Shown: piece after piece, positions 1 through 8,576 of the stretch | Layout of the letters: each line of letters begins with the position of its first letter | Numbering within the stretch: the first letter of the stretch is position 1 | NCBI RefSeq assembly: GCF_030064065.1 | Contig: NZ_CP125946.1 | Span: forward strand, 992,001 to 1,056,000 | DNA length: 64,000 nucleotides | Source of the DNA: Rothia sp. SD9660Na | GTDB lineage: Bacteria; Actinomycetota; Actinomycetes; Actinomycetales; Micrococcaceae | Reading direction: 5' to 3' | Program-made: the position numbers and the translations under genes | The notes under the pieces: generated by a model | What the model was told of the DNA's origin: nothing | Database searches by the model: none | Seen by the model: only the letters and a program-made list of their open reading frames with translations

Positions 1-350
1 GCTGTGGTTGTAGGCGATGATGCAGACCATGCCGCTGATGTAGATGCCATCGAGTTGGATTTCGTGGTGGATTTGGCCTGTTTGTTTGATTGGTGGGGTG
101 ATGTTCCAGCACCAGGCGGTATTGGCGCGGAAGGTTCGCCCGGCTCCTAGGGTGGTGTGTTGCTGGGTGTTTTTACTGGTGAGCCAGGTGATGAAGGCTG
201 CTAGTTGGTGTTTGCGTGTGCTGGTGGGGCGTTTGATGGTTCTGCTGGCGCCGCAGTGGGTGCAGCGGTAGCGTGTGGTTCCTGCGCTGGTGGTGCCGTT
301 GCGTTTGGTTCGTTGGTTGCATATCAGGCATGTGGGGTTTTTGGGCTCAC
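1..350 (-). pseudogene. IS1249-like transposase, 5' part, frame-broken
   Basis: Read on the minus strand this encodes a zinc-ribbon head (CLIC ... CTHC), then RNGTTSAGTTRYRC and further on AWCWNITPP and EIQLDGIYISG, the pattern of IS1249-type (IS256 group) transposases. The catalytic region lies beyond the window edge. The reading frame has no ATG, GTG or TTG between the upstream TAA and the zinc ribbon. A GTG at 348-350 (with SPK following) is in the neighbouring frame and would join the transposase frame if the five-A run at 338-342 (minus strand) had six A's. This is therefore a decayed gene, a programmed slip site, or a one-base sequence error. Family assignment rests on remembered motifs. 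Confidence 0.65.
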
Positions 351-574
351 TTGGTTTAGGTTAGCTTGTGGGGCTAATGTGTGGGGTTGGTTGTCTTGTG
401 GTTGTTGGGTTGTGGGGGTGTTGGGGACACACTTTTCTGCCTATAACCCGAGAGCTGTGGGCGTATGTGTGGGCGTCTAGCAAGGGTAAATGTAGTGCCT
501 GCAGGAAGCGCTTATAGGTAAACTGAAAAACTTCAGTTTGACTCACGCACATACTTTTAGAGGGGAAACCTATC
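351..574. other. Intergenic: presumed end of the IS element and promoter of next gene
   Basis: No convincing gene. The stretch 410-445 (a G/T-rich run followed by GGGGACACACTTTTCTGCC) is where the terminal inverted repeat of the upstream insertion sequence would be expected, but the other end is outside the window, so it cannot be paired. A ribosome binding site (GAGGGGA, about 560-566) belongs to the following gene. Confidence 0.4.
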
Positions 575-1246
575 TTGACTACCTCACGCCGTACCCTGCT
601 CCAAGGGACCGCCTGGGCGGCCCCGGCCGTCCTAGCAACCGCCGCAATCCCTGCTTATGCGGCTTCAACTCCGTCCACGAGCGTCGTTGCTCAAGGGTCA
701 GCGGACTCCTTTGGCTTCCAGAGCGTGGACTCAACTGACCTGGTGAACTTCACAGGTCAGACCACCCAGTCACCCATGACCGATGGCTCAACCGGCTTCC
801 GTCTTTACCAGACCAGCGGTACCGATACCACCGCCGTCCTCACAGCCCTGACCTACTATGTGCTCATTCCCCGTAATGCTGCCTACGAAATCGATGCAGT
901 CAACATCAATTATGGGTCTGCTACGACCGTTTGGGACCCGATGGCTTCTTCAGCTCAAGGCACCGTTGCTCTCGCCAACGGTAATGTGCTCTCCTCTGCT
1001 GATTATCTGATCTATGCGGCAACCTATAACGCAGGTGCAACCCCCGTTACTGTAGGGTCTGAAACCACCTCCCAGGCCGTTCCTGGCACCGATATCTCAA
1101 CTAATATCGCAGGCCGCTTCACATCGCCTGACGGTGCCATGCTGGCAGGCGAAATCGGAGGTGTATACACCGGCTATGTAGCTACCTACACTGTTGGTGC
1201 AAGCTCGGTCACCGCAACTACCGTCCAGGCTGCAACGAAAGCATAA
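575..1246 (+). CDS. Tat-secreted protein of unknown function
   Basis: 223 residues from a TTG start preceded by a GAGGGGA ribosome binding site. Residues 4-31 are a twin-arginine signal (SRRTLLQ, then an Ala-rich hydrophobic stretch) with a likely signal-peptidase site after AYA (27-29), so the product should be exported folded. The mature part is rich in Thr, Ser, Ala and Gly, has no cysteine, and looks like an all-beta extracellular protein. No sorting signal or membrane anchor is visible at the C-terminus. I do not recognise the family. It stands alone next to a broken insertion sequence. Confidence 0.75.
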   Translation: MTTSRRTLLQGTAWAAPAVLATAAIPAYAASTPSTSVVAQGSADSFGFQSVDSTDLVNFTGQTTQSPMTDGSTGFRLYQTSGTDTTAVLTALTYYVLIPRNAAYEIDAVNINYGSATTVWDPMASSAQGTVALANGNVLSSADYLIYAATYNAGATPVTVGSETTSQAVPGTDISTNIAGRFTSPDGAMLAGEIGGVYTGYVATYTVGASSVTATTVQAATKA

Positions 1247-1379
1247 GCAAGTCAGGCACATGCCCGTAGCCGGTGTGTGAGAGGGGGGGCGAGACGTGTT
1301 TGGGTCTTGCCCCTTCTGCTTGTTTCAGAAATGCTAGACTGGGGCTCTGCCTCCCCACTTGAGAGATAGGCCAGCGACA

Positions 1380-1565
1380 GTGAATAGAAACTTTAAACCT
1401 CGAAACTTTACCGCCGTCTTCTTGTCGGTAATCTGGCTGCTCATATCAATCTTCTTTATTACCCAGGGGACTATGGTGACCCTCTGGTCGATTTTCGCTT
1501 GTGTAGCCCTGGTCATTGGTACCGCAGCTGTGTGGGTGCTCTTTACCGATACCTACGACTCCTAA
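1380..1565 (+). CDS. Small two-helix membrane protein
   Basis: About 61 residues from a GTG start at 1380; an in-frame TTG at 1359 would add seven residues. After a short basic N-terminus (NRNFKPRNF) there are two hydrophobic helices (roughly 12-30 and 34-54) separated by a short turn, ending in TDTYDS. The layout suggests a small inner-membrane protein with both ends in the cytoplasm. Function unknown. The ribosome binding site is weak. Confidence 0.5.
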   Translation: MNRNFKPRNFTAVFLSVIWLLISIFFITQGTMVTLWSIFACVALVIGTAAVWVLFTDTYDS

Positions 1566-1657
1566 CAAAGACTTGCACGCGCCGCTGCCAACCTCCCAGA
1601 ATATGAGAGTTTGCTTCATCTCACCCGGTACTGAAGCACAAATAGAGCAGACCAGCG

Positions 1658-1663
1658 TAGTCT
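1658..1663 (+). promoter_or_regulatory. -10 element for a leaderless gnd transcript
   Basis: TAGTCT lies seven bases before the gnd ATG, the spacing expected when transcription starts at the start codon. The AAAGG between them is too close to the ATG to be a usual ribosome binding site. The same layout is seen before ettA, orn, glbO and the SDR gene. Confidence 0.55.
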
Positions 1664-1670
1664 TAAAGGT

Positions 1671-3149
1671 ATGACTGAAAACAATACTGCTCGTAAGGCA
1701 CAAATTGGTGTAACCGGCCTGGCCGTCATGGGTGCAAACCTGGCCCGCAACCTGGCCCGCAACGGCTACACCGTAGCCCTGCACAACCGCTCCGTTGAAA
1801 AAACCGACGCCCTGCTCGAAGCCCACGGCGATGAAGGCGACTTTATTCGCACCGAGACCCTGCAAGAACTGGTCGACTCTCTTGAAGCCCCCCGCCGCAT
1901 CCTGATTATGGTGAAGGCCGGTGGCCCCGTCGACGCCGTCATTGAGCAGCTCGAACCCCTGCTCGATGAAGGTGACGTCATCATCGACGGCGGTAACTCC
2001 CACTTCCCCGACACCATCCGCCGCGAGCGTGCCCTGGCCGAAAAGGGCCTGCACTTCGTCGGTATCGGTGTTTCCGGTGGTGAAGAGGGCGCCCTCAACG
2101 GCCCTTCCATCATGCCCGGTGGCTCCGCTAAGTCCTACGAATCCCTCGGCCCCCTGCTCGAAAAAATCTCAGCTAAGGCCCCCAATGGCGACCCCTGCTG
2201 CGCCTGGATCTCAACCGACGGCGCTGGCCACTTCGTCAAGATGGTCCACAACGGCATCGAATACGCTGACATGCAGGTCATTGGTGAAGCCTACGATCTG
2301 CTCCGTACCGTTGCAGGTCTAGAACCCGCTGCCCAGGCAGAAATCTTCAAGCAGTGGAACACCACCGACCTCAATTCCTACCTCATCGAAATCACCGCTG
2401 AGGTTCTGGCCCAGGTCGATGCTAAGACCGGCAAGCCCCTGGTCGACGTGATTGTTGATGAGGCAGGCCAGAAGGGCACCGGCCGCTGGACCGTTCAGGC
2501 CGCTCTTGACCTGGGTGCCCCCGTCTCCGGTATCGCAGAGTCAGTATTTGCCCGTGCCCTCTCATCTAGCAACGCTGATGCCCGCAAGCAGGCCCAGGAA
2601 GAGCTCCCCGCAGGCCTGATCGCAACCACCGCCGTTGCTAACGGCGACGAAGAGTTTATTGAGGACGTCCGTAAGGCCCTTTTTGCCTCCAAGCTGGTTT
2701 CCTACGCCCAGGGTCTCGACATGCTGGCTAAGGCTGGCGACGAGTACGGCTGGGACCTCAAGCTCGACGTCATTGCTGGTCTCTGGCGCGCAGGCTGCAT
2801 CATCCGTGCAGAACTGCTGGGTGAAATCATGAACGCCTACAAGGACGAGACCCCCGCCAACATGCTGCTGGCCCCCGGCTTCAAGAAGCTCATGGAAGAA
2901 CTCGTTCCCTCCTGGCGTCGCGTGGTTGCTAAGGCAACCGCCGAGGGCGTGCCCGTGCCCGTCTTCGCGTCCTCCCTGAGCTACTACGACGGTCTGCGCC
3001 GCAAGCGCCTGCCCGCTGCCCTGATTCAGGGCCAGCGTGACTTCTTCGGCGCTCATACCTACGGCCGCATCGATTCCGAGGGCATGTGGCACACCGAGTG
3101 GAGCGGCGACCGCAGCGAAACCAACGCTGAGGACTCTCACACCCACTAG
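1671..3149 (+). CDS. gnd: 6-phosphogluconate dehydrogenase (decarboxylating)
   Basis: 492 residues, cytoplasmic. It oxidises 6-phosphogluconate to ribulose 5-phosphate and CO2 with NADP+ in the pentose phosphate pathway. Visible: the Rossmann motif GLAVMGANLARNLA (16-29) with HNRS after the second strand, the substrate loop GVSGGEEGALNGPSIMPGG (about 133-151), the catalytic lysine in GAGHFVKMVHNGIEY (about 184-198), and the C-terminal signature KRLPAALIQGQRDFFGAHTY. The length is that of the long dimeric class. It is followed directly by a strong hairpin (3173-3202), so it is probably monocistronic. Confidence 0.97.
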   Translation: MTENNTARKAQIGVTGLAVMGANLARNLARNGYTVALHNRSVEKTDALLEAHGDEGDFIRTETLQELVDSLEAPRRILIMVKAGGPVDAVIEQLEPLLDEGDVIIDGGNSHFPDTIRRERALAEKGLHFVGIGVSGGEEGALNGPSIMPGGSAKSYESLGPLLEKISAKAPNGDPCCAWISTDGAGHFVKMVHNGIEYADMQVIGEAYDLLRTVAGLEPAAQAEIFKQWNTTDLNSYLIEITAEVLAQVDAKTGKPLVDVIVDEAGQKGTGRWTVQAALDLGAPVSGIAESVFARALSSSNADARKQAQEELPAGLIATTAVANGDEEFIEDVRKALFASKLVSYAQGLDMLAKAGDEYGWDLKLDVIAGLWRAGCIIRAELLGEIMNAYKDETPANMLLAPGFKKLMEELVPSWRRVVAKATAEGVPVPVFASSLSYYDGLRRKRLPAALIQGQRDFFGAHTYGRIDSEGMWHTEWSGDRSETNAEDSHTH

Positions 3150-3172
3150 TCTCTTCTGAGGCTAAGTCGCCT

Positions 3173-3202
3173 GTGCCCCGCCTGCTGTTGCAAGCGGGGC
3201 AC
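3173..3202 (+). terminator. Rho-independent-like terminator of gnd
   Basis: Perfect 9-bp stem GTGCCCCGC / GCGGGGCAC with a 12-base loop, 23 bases after the gnd stop. The run after it (AGTTCTCT) is only moderately T-rich. It overlaps the only available far-upstream start codons of the next gene. Confidence 0.65.
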
Positions 3203-3940
3203 AGTTCTCTACAGAACCAAACGTTTTTCAGGGACGTCACCATCGTGGCAAAAACTTTTTCCCGCCCCAAGGCTATGGACCGTTTGCTCTCATCAATCCG
3301 GGAGGCAACCTTTACCGGTAAAGTTCTGGTCGCTGATGACTCTGAGAAATATTGGTCAACCCATGACCCCCAGGTAGAGGTTCTGCAGCTACCATTTAAT
3401 GTTGGTATTTCTGCAGGGCGCAACCGTGCCCTAGAACGGGTAGAGACCCCATACGTCCTACTGACCGATGACGATTTTGTATTCACCCGTCTGACCAACT
3501 GGCAAAAAGCCTACAACTACTTAGAAACCCACCCCGATGTTGACGGTGTTGCCGCAACTCAGGTTGAAGTTCCCACTTTCAAAACGCATATTCACGGTAC
3601 CAGCGACCTCGCCCTGTACCGCGGGGCAGACAAGCCTATCTACGAGGCGGGTCATGACCTTTACGGGCTGCCCGTGCGTGTCAAAACCCCGAACATCTTT
3701 CTAGCCCGTACCGAGTCAATTCGCTCAATCGGTGGCTGGGACGAAGAGTTACGCGTGATTGAGCATAGTGATTTCTTTAGCCGTGCCAGCGGGAAGCTGG
3801 TATTTGTACAAGACCCCGAAATTCAGATTTATCACGGACGTACTCCCTGGCTCAAAACCTTCTCAAAGCACCGCAACGATATTGAATCTTCCCGCCAGGT
3901 TCTCGCCCGTAAGTGGGGCCCTCAGCAAGGTAACTTATAA
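3173..3940 (+). CDS. Family 2 glycosyltransferase
   Basis: Up to 255 residues. The GT-A N-terminal strand is VTIVAKTFSRP, followed by VLVADDSEK, NVGISAGRNRAL and the metal/nucleotide-sugar motif LLTDDDFVF; the acceptor part has GGWDEELRVIEHSDFF. These are typical of family 2 transferases that add a sugar to a surface polymer; donor and acceptor are unknown. The start is doubtful: the first strand needs a start upstream of 3221, but the only in-frame candidates (GTG 3173, TTG 3188) lie inside the gnd terminator hairpin. A GTG at 3245 with AGGGA in front would remove the first strand. No polysaccharide genes are nearby. Confidence 0.8.
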   Translation: MPRLLLQAGHSSLQNQTFFRDVTIVAKTFSRPKAMDRLLSSIREATFTGKVLVADDSEKYWSTHDPQVEVLQLPFNVGISAGRNRALERVETPYVLLTDDDFVFTRLTNWQKAYNYLETHPDVDGVAATQVEVPTFKTHIHGTSDLALYRGADKPIYEAGHDLYGLPVRVKTPNIFLARTESIRSIGGWDEELRVIEHSDFFSRASGKLVFVQDPEIQIYHGRTPWLKTFSKHRNDIESSRQVLARKWGPQQGNL

Positions 3941-3965
3941 GCTGTTTACATCAAAGGGTACGGGG

Positions 3966-3982
3966 CTCCTTCCACGAAGGAG
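3966..3982. terminator. Hairpin between converging glycosyltransferase and cysE
   Basis: CTCCTT / AAGGAG with a 5-base loop, set in a wider imperfect stem (GGTACGGGG ... GTACCGGGCC). It lies between two convergent genes and may serve both. Confidence 0.45.
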
Positions 3983-4008
3983 TACCGGGCCCTTTGGCGT
4001 ATAGGTCT

Positions 4009-4593
4009 CTAGATCCACATGGTCGGGTCCACGTACTCGACGGCGTCGACCAGGGGTTTTTTGTTTTCGGGGGCGCGCGGACGCGAGCGGGCGGGAATGC
4101 CGGTAATGATGGAGTCCTCAGGGTGGTCGTGTACCACCACCGAGTTGCCGCCGATAGCTGAGTCAGCTCCAATCAGCACCGGGCCTAGGACCTTGGCACC
4201 GGCGCCGATGGTCACACGGTCACCGATGGTGGGGTGGCGCTTACCCTTCTCAAGGGAACGTCCGCCCAAGGTTACCCCATGGTAAATCATGACATCGTCA
4301 CCGATTTCGGTGGTTTCACCAATCACCACGCCCATGCCATGGTCGATGAAGAAGCGGTGGCCAATGGTGGCACCGGGGTGAATCTCAACCCCCGTCATGA
4401 AGCGGGTAAACTGGCTGAGGATGCGGGCCAGTGTGCGGGTAGACTCCCGCTGCCAGAGCTTATGGGCTAGCCTATGAGCCCAGATGGCGTGCATACCAGA
4501 GTAGTTAATCATGATTTCCACATCACCGCGGGCGGCAGGATCATGTGCTTTGACGGTGTCTAAGTCTTCACGCAGGCGCGCTCGGAAACTCAT
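4009..4593 (-). CDS. cysE: Serine O-acetyltransferase
   Basis: 194 residues from the ATG at 4591-4593, preceded by GAGGAGAAGC; the longer TTG-started form adds only four residues and lacks its own site. It makes O-acetylserine from serine and acetyl-CoA, the first step of cysteine synthesis. The N-terminal helical part ([24 protein letters not shown]) is followed by the left-handed beta-helix of hexapeptide repeats with [29 protein letters not shown], which carries the active-site histidines. It is the short actinobacterial form. It lies downstream of cysK on the same strand, separated by about 205 bases with a hairpin, so the two may be partly uncoupled. Confidence 0.95.
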   Translation of the reverse strand: MSFRARLREDLDTVKAHDPAARGDVEIMINYSGMHAIWAHRLAHKLWQRESTRTLARILSQFTRFMTGVEIHPGATIGHRFFIDHGMGVVIGETTEIGDDVMIYHGVTLGGRSLEKGKRHPTIGDRVTIGAGAKVLGPVLIGADSAIGGNSVVVHDHPEDSIITGIPARSRPRAPENKKPLVDAVEYVDPTMWI

Positions 4594-4708
4594 GCTTCTC
4601 CTCAAGATCTAGGCAGGGGAGCGCGGTTGGCGCTCTTGCTGAACTCTACAACAGTCATGGCTAGAACGATATTCCGTCTCAGCCCAAAACATTTATGACA
4701 AGTTGAGG

Positions 4709-4736
4709 GCGGACGTCCGCGCAGGCTTCTGCCTGC
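4709..4736. other. 12-bp palindrome and adjacent hairpin before cysE
   Basis: GCGGACGTCCGC (4709-4720) is a perfect palindrome, followed at once by GCAGGC-TTCT-GCCTGC (4721-4736). It lies between cysK and the cysE start and could be an operator or part of a cysE leader. Its arm is related to the GCGGACG motif repeated over the window. Confidence 0.4.
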
Positions 4737-4745
4737 AGAGACGCA

Positions 4746-4774
4746 GGCACCCCGCTGCCAACCAGCGGGGTGCC
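4746..4774 (-). terminator. Hairpin after cysK
   Basis: Perfect 12-bp stem GGCACCCCGCTG / CAGCGGGGTGCC with a 5-base loop, 25 bases past the cysK stop. There is no T run on the minus strand, so termination may be partial, allowing read-through into cysE. Confidence 0.55.
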
Positions 4775-4798
4775 CGAAACCATCACGAATCTGAATGT

Positions 4799-5734
4799 TT
4801 AGCCGCGGATATCTTCGTAGAGCAGGGTGGAGATGTAGCGCTCACCGAAGTCGGGAACGACAGCGACAATCAGCTTGCCGGCGTTCTCACTCTTCTTAGC
4901 TTCCTCCAGAGCGGCCCACACAGCTGCACCGGAGGAGATGCCGCCCAGGATGCCCTCTTCGCTGCCCAGCTTACGGGCGGTAGCAACGGCGTCGTCGATA
5001 GCAACGTCGGTGACGGCATCGTAGATATCGCGGTTGAGGGTATCGGGTACGAAGTTAGCGCCCAGGCCCTGGATCTTGTGGGGGCCAGCCTTGCCCTCGG
5101 TCAGCAGGGGGGAGTCCTTGGGCTCGACCGCAACAACCTTGATGTTGGGGTTCTGCTCCTTGAGGTACTTGCCGGTACCAGAGACGGTACCGCCGGTGCC
5201 AATGCCAGCTACGAAGATATCAATCTTGCCTTCGGTTGCTTCCCAGACCTCGGGACCGGTGGTGTTGTAGTGGATCTCGGGGTTAGCTTCGTTGGAGAAC
5301 TGGGAGGCCAGAATAGCGTTCTCGGTGGAGGCTACGATTTCCTTGGCCTTTTCAACGGCACCGCGCATACCCTCAGAACCGGGGGTCAGCACGATTTCAG
5401 CACCGTAGGCGCGCAGCATGACGCGACGCTCGTTGCTCATGGTTTCGGGCATGGTCAGAATGACCTTGTAGCCGCGGGCAGCGCCCACCATGGCCAGGGC
5501 GATACCGGTGTTGCCTGAGGTACCTTCAACGATGGTGCCGCCGGGCTTGAGGGCACCGGACTTCTCAGCGGCGTCGATGATAGCTACACCGATGCGGTCC
5601 TTGACGGAGTTGGCGGGGTTGTAGAATTCCAGCTTGACTGCGACGTTGCCGGGCAGGTCAGCATCCAGGCGGTTGAGACGGACGATGGGGGTGCGGCCGA
5701 CAACTTCGGTGATATTGTTGTACATCTTTGACAT
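4799..5734 (-). CDS. cysK: Cysteine synthase A (O-acetylserine sulfhydrylase)
   Basis: 311 residues. It is a PLP enzyme that joins sulfide to O-acetylserine to give cysteine. Visible: the PLP lysine in [11 protein letters not shown] (Lys about 45), the substrate loop TSGNTG (72-77), the phosphate-binding [13 protein letters not shown] (about 177), and the late [10 protein letters not shown]. It starts at an ATG with AAAGG about nine bases upstream. The partner cysE follows. Sulfide supply is in question because the sulfate-reduction genes at 43181-45123 are broken. Confidence 0.97.
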   Translation of the reverse strand: MSKMYNNITEVVGRTPIVRLNRLDADLPGNVAVKLEFYNPANSVKDRIGVAIIDAAEKSGALKPGGTIVEGTSGNTGIALAMVGAARGYKVILTMPETMSNERRVMLRAYGAEIVLTPGSEGMRGAVEKAKEIVASTENAILASQFSNEANPEIHYNTTGPEVWEATEGKIDIFVAGIGTGGTVSGTGKYLKEQNPNIKVVAVEPKDSPLLTEGKAGPHKIQGLGANFVPDTLNRDIYDAVTDVAIDDAVATARKLGSEEGILGGISSGAAVWAALEEAKKSENAGKLIVAVVPDFGERYISTLLYEDIRG

Positions 5735-5801
5735 GAGTGCACCTTTCGAGTGAAAGCGATTGATGGTTCGCCCTCTAGTGTACGTAACAAAGGGGAAGGG
5801 C

Positions 5802-6326
5802 TTAACTTCTAAGAAACTTAGCGTAATGTTGCCTAGTCTTGGTGAGTTTGGGGTTAATGACGGCCATGCAGTAACCCTGGTAGGGGTTAAGGGCGTAGTA
5901 GTTCTGGTGGTAGTCCTCAGCCTCGTAGAAAGTGCCCAGGGGCTCTACCACCGTGACGATGGGCTGATCCCACAGCTTCTGTGCCCTCTCTATGGCTGAC
6001 TCAAAGAGGGCCTTTTGCTCCTCGTTCTCATAGTAGAGGGCCGAGCGGTACTGGGGGCCGGCGTCCGCCCCCTGCCTATCCCAGCTGGTGGGGTCGTGCG
6101 AGGTAAAGAAAATATCGAGCACGGTTTCGGCGGGAATGACGGTCTCGTCAAACTCCACCTTGACGACCTCAACGTGGCCGGTGGTCCCCGAACAGACCTC
6201 GCGGTAGGTGGGGTTCTCAACGTGCCCACCGGTGTAGCCGCTGATACTGGCGGTAATTCCTTCAAACTGACGATATACGGCGTCGATGCACCAGAAGCAC
6301 CCGCCGCCTACAACAAAACTTTGCAT
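5802..6326 (-). CDS. msrA: Peptide methionine (S)-S-oxide reductase
   Basis: 174 residues from ATG at 6326 ([13 protein letters not shown]); an upstream start at 6353 would add nine unconserved residues. It repairs oxidised methionine in proteins. The catalytic cysteine is Cys10 in GGCFWC; further family signatures are [26 protein letters not shown] and [27 protein letters not shown], and the C-terminal [19 protein letters not shown] supplies a resolving cysteine. It is the only gene between cysK and the divergent Nif3-like gene. The start is close to the start of that neighbour (64 bases), so the promoters face each other. Confidence 0.95.
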   Translation of the reverse strand: MQSFVVGGGCFWCIDAVYRQFEGITASISGYTGGHVENPTYREVCSGTTGHVEVVKVEFDETVIPAETVLDIFFTSHDPTSWDRQGADAGPQYRSALYYENEEQKALFESAIERAQKLWDQPIVTVVEPLGTFYEAEDYHQNYYALNPYQGYCMAVINPKLTKTRQHYAKFLRS

Positions 6327-6389
6327 ACCCCTGTAACAGCCAAGCCCAGGCACTTATTCCTAGCTGGGTGCTCGTGAAAGAATAGAGGC

Positions 6390-7286
6390 ATGACTGAACT
6401 TTTAACCCCCACCCTGAACGATGTAACCCGGGCCTTCCATGATATTTTCCCGCCCTCTCTTGCCGAGAAATGGGACGCCGCTGGTCTGGTGGTCGGGCGC
6501 GCTGATGCCCCCGTCACCACTGTTGGTTTCGCGGTGGACGCCACCGTGGCAACTGCCCGTGAGGCCGCAGAAAAAGGTGCGGGCCTGCTCATTACCCACC
6601 ACCCCCTGCTGCTGCGCGGGGCGTCCTTCCTGCCCGATACCGACTACAAGGGCGAAATCGTGCATACCCTCATTGAGGCTGGTTGCGGCCTGCTGGGTGC
6701 CCACACCAACGTGGACTCGGCCCCGCACGGCACTAATGAGGTCTTCATGAGCAAGCTGGGTATCACCGACACCCAGATTCTGGCCGAGGAAGAGACCGTA
6801 CAGATTGAGGGGGCGGACGTTCGCGTCGGCATCGGGCGCGTTGGCAGTCTGCCTGCCCCCGTCAGCCTCAAGGAACTGGCCGAAAAAATTGCTGACTTCC
6901 TGCCGGCAACTGCCGGTGGCCTGCGTATCGCAGGCCGACCCGATCAGATGGTTCAAAAAATTGCCCTCTGCACCGGGGCTGGTGATTCCCTCTTTGGCGA
7001 CGCTCGCGCATCGGGTGCGGACGTCTACATCACTGCAGATCTGCGCCACCACCCGGCCTCAGAAGCCCGCGAGCAGGCCCTCATCAGTGGAAGCACCCCG
7101 GCCCTGATTGACTGCTCCCACTACGCCAGCGAATGGCTCTGGATGGACGGGGCCGCCCGCCTGCTCGCCGAAAAGCTAGAGGGCCAGGGATTTGCAATTG
7201 AAACCTACGTTTCAACCCTCAACACCGACCCGTGGGACTTCACCGTCCCCACCGGGCAGGTAGCGGGCTCAGCCTCCACCCGCTAG
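6390..7286 (+). CDS. Nif3-like dinuclear metal centre protein
   Basis: 298 residues. The Nif3/YbgI family forms toroidal hexamers with a two-metal site; GTP cyclohydrolase I type 2 activity is claimed for some members, but the role is mostly unsettled. Metal-binding signatures visible: ITHHPLLL (about 68-75), GAHTNVDSAPHGTNE (about 102-116), and the C-terminal DCSHYASEW. The middle GAGDSLFGDARASGADVYITADLRHHPASEA is also diagnostic. An AAGAAT element six bases before the ATG suggests a leaderless start. Confidence 0.9.
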   Translation: MTELLTPTLNDVTRAFHDIFPPSLAEKWDAAGLVVGRADAPVTTVGFAVDATVATAREAAEKGAGLLITHHPLLLRGASFLPDTDYKGEIVHTLIEAGCGLLGAHTNVDSAPHGTNEVFMSKLGITDTQILAEEETVQIEGADVRVGIGRVGSLPAPVSLKELAEKIADFLPATAGGLRIAGRPDQMVQKIALCTGAGDSLFGDARASGADVYITADLRHHPASEAREQALISGSTPALIDCSHYASEWLWMDGAARLLAEKLEGQGFAIETYVSTLNTDPWDFTVPTGQVAGSASTR

Positions 7287-7291
7287 GTGCC

Positions 7292-8059
7292 CTACTCCCT
7301 CACCAGAAGAGTCAGGGTACCCGGCTTCTTCTCGGTGGGGGAGAGCAGCTCCACCTCAAAACCGGGGGCAAGAGCCTCGGCCAGCTCACCGGCGTCCTCA
7401 ATCCCGGTCAGATTTTCCTGCACCAGGTAGCGGCCTAACAGGCCCCGGTAGTGCTTGGCCATGTGCGAGACCACCTTGCGACTACCGTCAGCCGCCACCC
7501 TCTCGACCCGAACCAGCAGATGGCGCTGCGGGGCGGGCGTCCACGCCTTCGCGTAGGCAGCAGAGCGGCCATCCACCACCAGCTGATCCCTGGCCAACTC
7601 ATCCAAGGGGCGCTTGAGCTCGCCCTTCCAAAACTTAGCCAGATCCCCAATCTCACCCAGCTTCGTGCCCATCGACAGCCGGTAGGCCGGAATCATATCG
7701 GTAAGACACACCGCGCCCCAGGCCGCAGATATCACCACAACAGCCCTATCAGCCCGCTTTCGTGCGTCCGCTTCCAAAGAACCGTACCCAAAAGCCTCAA
7801 ACAAAACCCCCGAATACACCTCGGACGCAGGAGCCGCAGGCTCCGACCACAACCGAGTATTCCGCTCAACCTCAGCCAGCAAGGACGGGCCCACCTTCAA
7901 CAGCTGCCCCGCATCGGGCAAACCGCTTACCCGCACCAGTTCATCCACCACGGTCTCACGAGCTCCCGTCAACTCAGGAGCCAACAAGTCACTTAACTTA
8001 ACCCCGGAGCCAGATGTGGCAGGAGTCTTACCCTCAGACGGCGGAAACAAAATCAACAT
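7292..8059 (-). CDS. yaaA: YaaA-family peroxide stress protein
   Basis: 255 residues from ATG at 8059; the longer frame to 8224 runs into the rnpB gene and is not real. MLILFPPSEGKT is the usual start, followed by SEVYSGVLFEAFGY, PAYRLSMGTKLG and a lysine-rich C-terminal half with VSHMAKHYRGLLGRYL. YaaA (DUF328) lowers free iron and damage during peroxide stress in E. coli and has DNA-binding ability; the biochemical role is not fixed. It ends six bases from the convergent Nif3-like gene. Its start is about 30 bases from the divergent rnpB. Confidence 0.9.
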   Translation of the reverse strand: MLILFPPSEGKTPATSGSGVKLSDLLAPELTGARETVVDELVRVSGLPDAGQLLKVGPSLLAEVERNTRLWSEPAAPASEVYSGVLFEAFGYGSLEADARKRADRAVVVISAAWGAVCLTDMIPAYRLSMGTKLGEIGDLAKFWKGELKRPLDELARDQLVVDGRSAAYAKAWTPAPQRHLLVRVERVAADGSRKVVSHMAKHYRGLLGRYLVQENLTGIEDAGELAEALAPGFEVELLSPTEKKPGTLTLLVRE

Positions 8060-8088
8060 ACCCACCAGTGTAGTAAAGTAGAACCCCA

Positions 8089-8448
8089 GAACGGGACGCC
8101 CAGGCAATCGCGCAGCGCACAAACGCTTCGAGGAAAGTCCGGGCTCCACAGCACAGGGTGGTCGATAACGTCGACTCAGGGTAACCTGCAGGCCAGTGCC
8201 ACAGAAAACAAACCGCCCCACCATGGGGTAAGGGTGAAAAGGTGAGGTAAAAGCTCACCAGTACCGCAGGCGACTGCGGTAGCTCGGTAAACCCCACCCG
8301 GAGCAAGGCCAAACAGGGCGCGCTAGTAACCAGTGCGGTGAAGCGCCCGGGTAGGCTGCTTGAACCCGCCGGCAACGACGGGTCTAGATGGATGATTGCC
8401 GCCTGCCCTCGGGTAGGTACAGAACCCGGCTTATCGGGCATCCCGTTC
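8089..8448 (+). ncRNA. rnpB: RNase P RNA, bacterial type A
   Basis: The universal core is present: GAGGAAAGTCCGGGCTCC in the 5' third, the ACAGAAAACAAACCGCC region, GGTAAGGGTGAAAAGGTGAGGTAAAAGCTCACC, and a 3' part with TAGATGGATGATTGCCG and TACAGAACCCGGCTTATCG. The ends pair as helix P1: GAACGGGACGCCC (8089-8101) with GGGCATCCCGTTC (8436-8448). It is the catalytic RNA that trims tRNA 5' ends. A T-rich stretch follows. Its 3' end is repeated downstream (8553-8576). Confidence 0.95.
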
Positions 8449-8451
8449 TTT
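8428..8451. repeat. Direct repeat copy 1: 3' end of rnpB
   Basis: This 24-base segment (beginning GGCTTATCGGGC and ending CGTTCTTT) is the 3' end of rnpB and is repeated exactly at 8553-8576. Confidence 0.9.
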
Positions 8452-8504
8452 TAGTTTTATACGGCGCACGCCGGGTTCTGCGGTTCGCTGGCGCTCACCG
8501 ATTC

Positions 8505-8544
8505 AGCGCATTTTTTATTCCTCGCTCGCTCGGAAAAATGCGCT
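8505..8544. other. Perfect 11-bp hairpin between the rnpB repeats
   Basis: AGCGCATTTTT (8505-8515) pairs with AAAAATGCGCT (8534-8544) around an 18-base loop. The A/T-rich arms could act as a bidirectional terminator between rnpB and def, which converge here. Confidence 0.6.
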
Positions 8545-8552
8545 TCATCGCA

Positions 8553-8576
8553 GGCTTATCGGGCATCCCGTTCTTT
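8553..8576. repeat. Direct repeat copy 2: displaced rnpB 3' end
   Basis: Exact 24-base copy of 8428-8451, 125 bases downstream and overlapping the def stop codon. Such a duplicated RNA-gene 3' end resembles the attachment sites left by an integrated and lost element. Confidence 0.85.
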
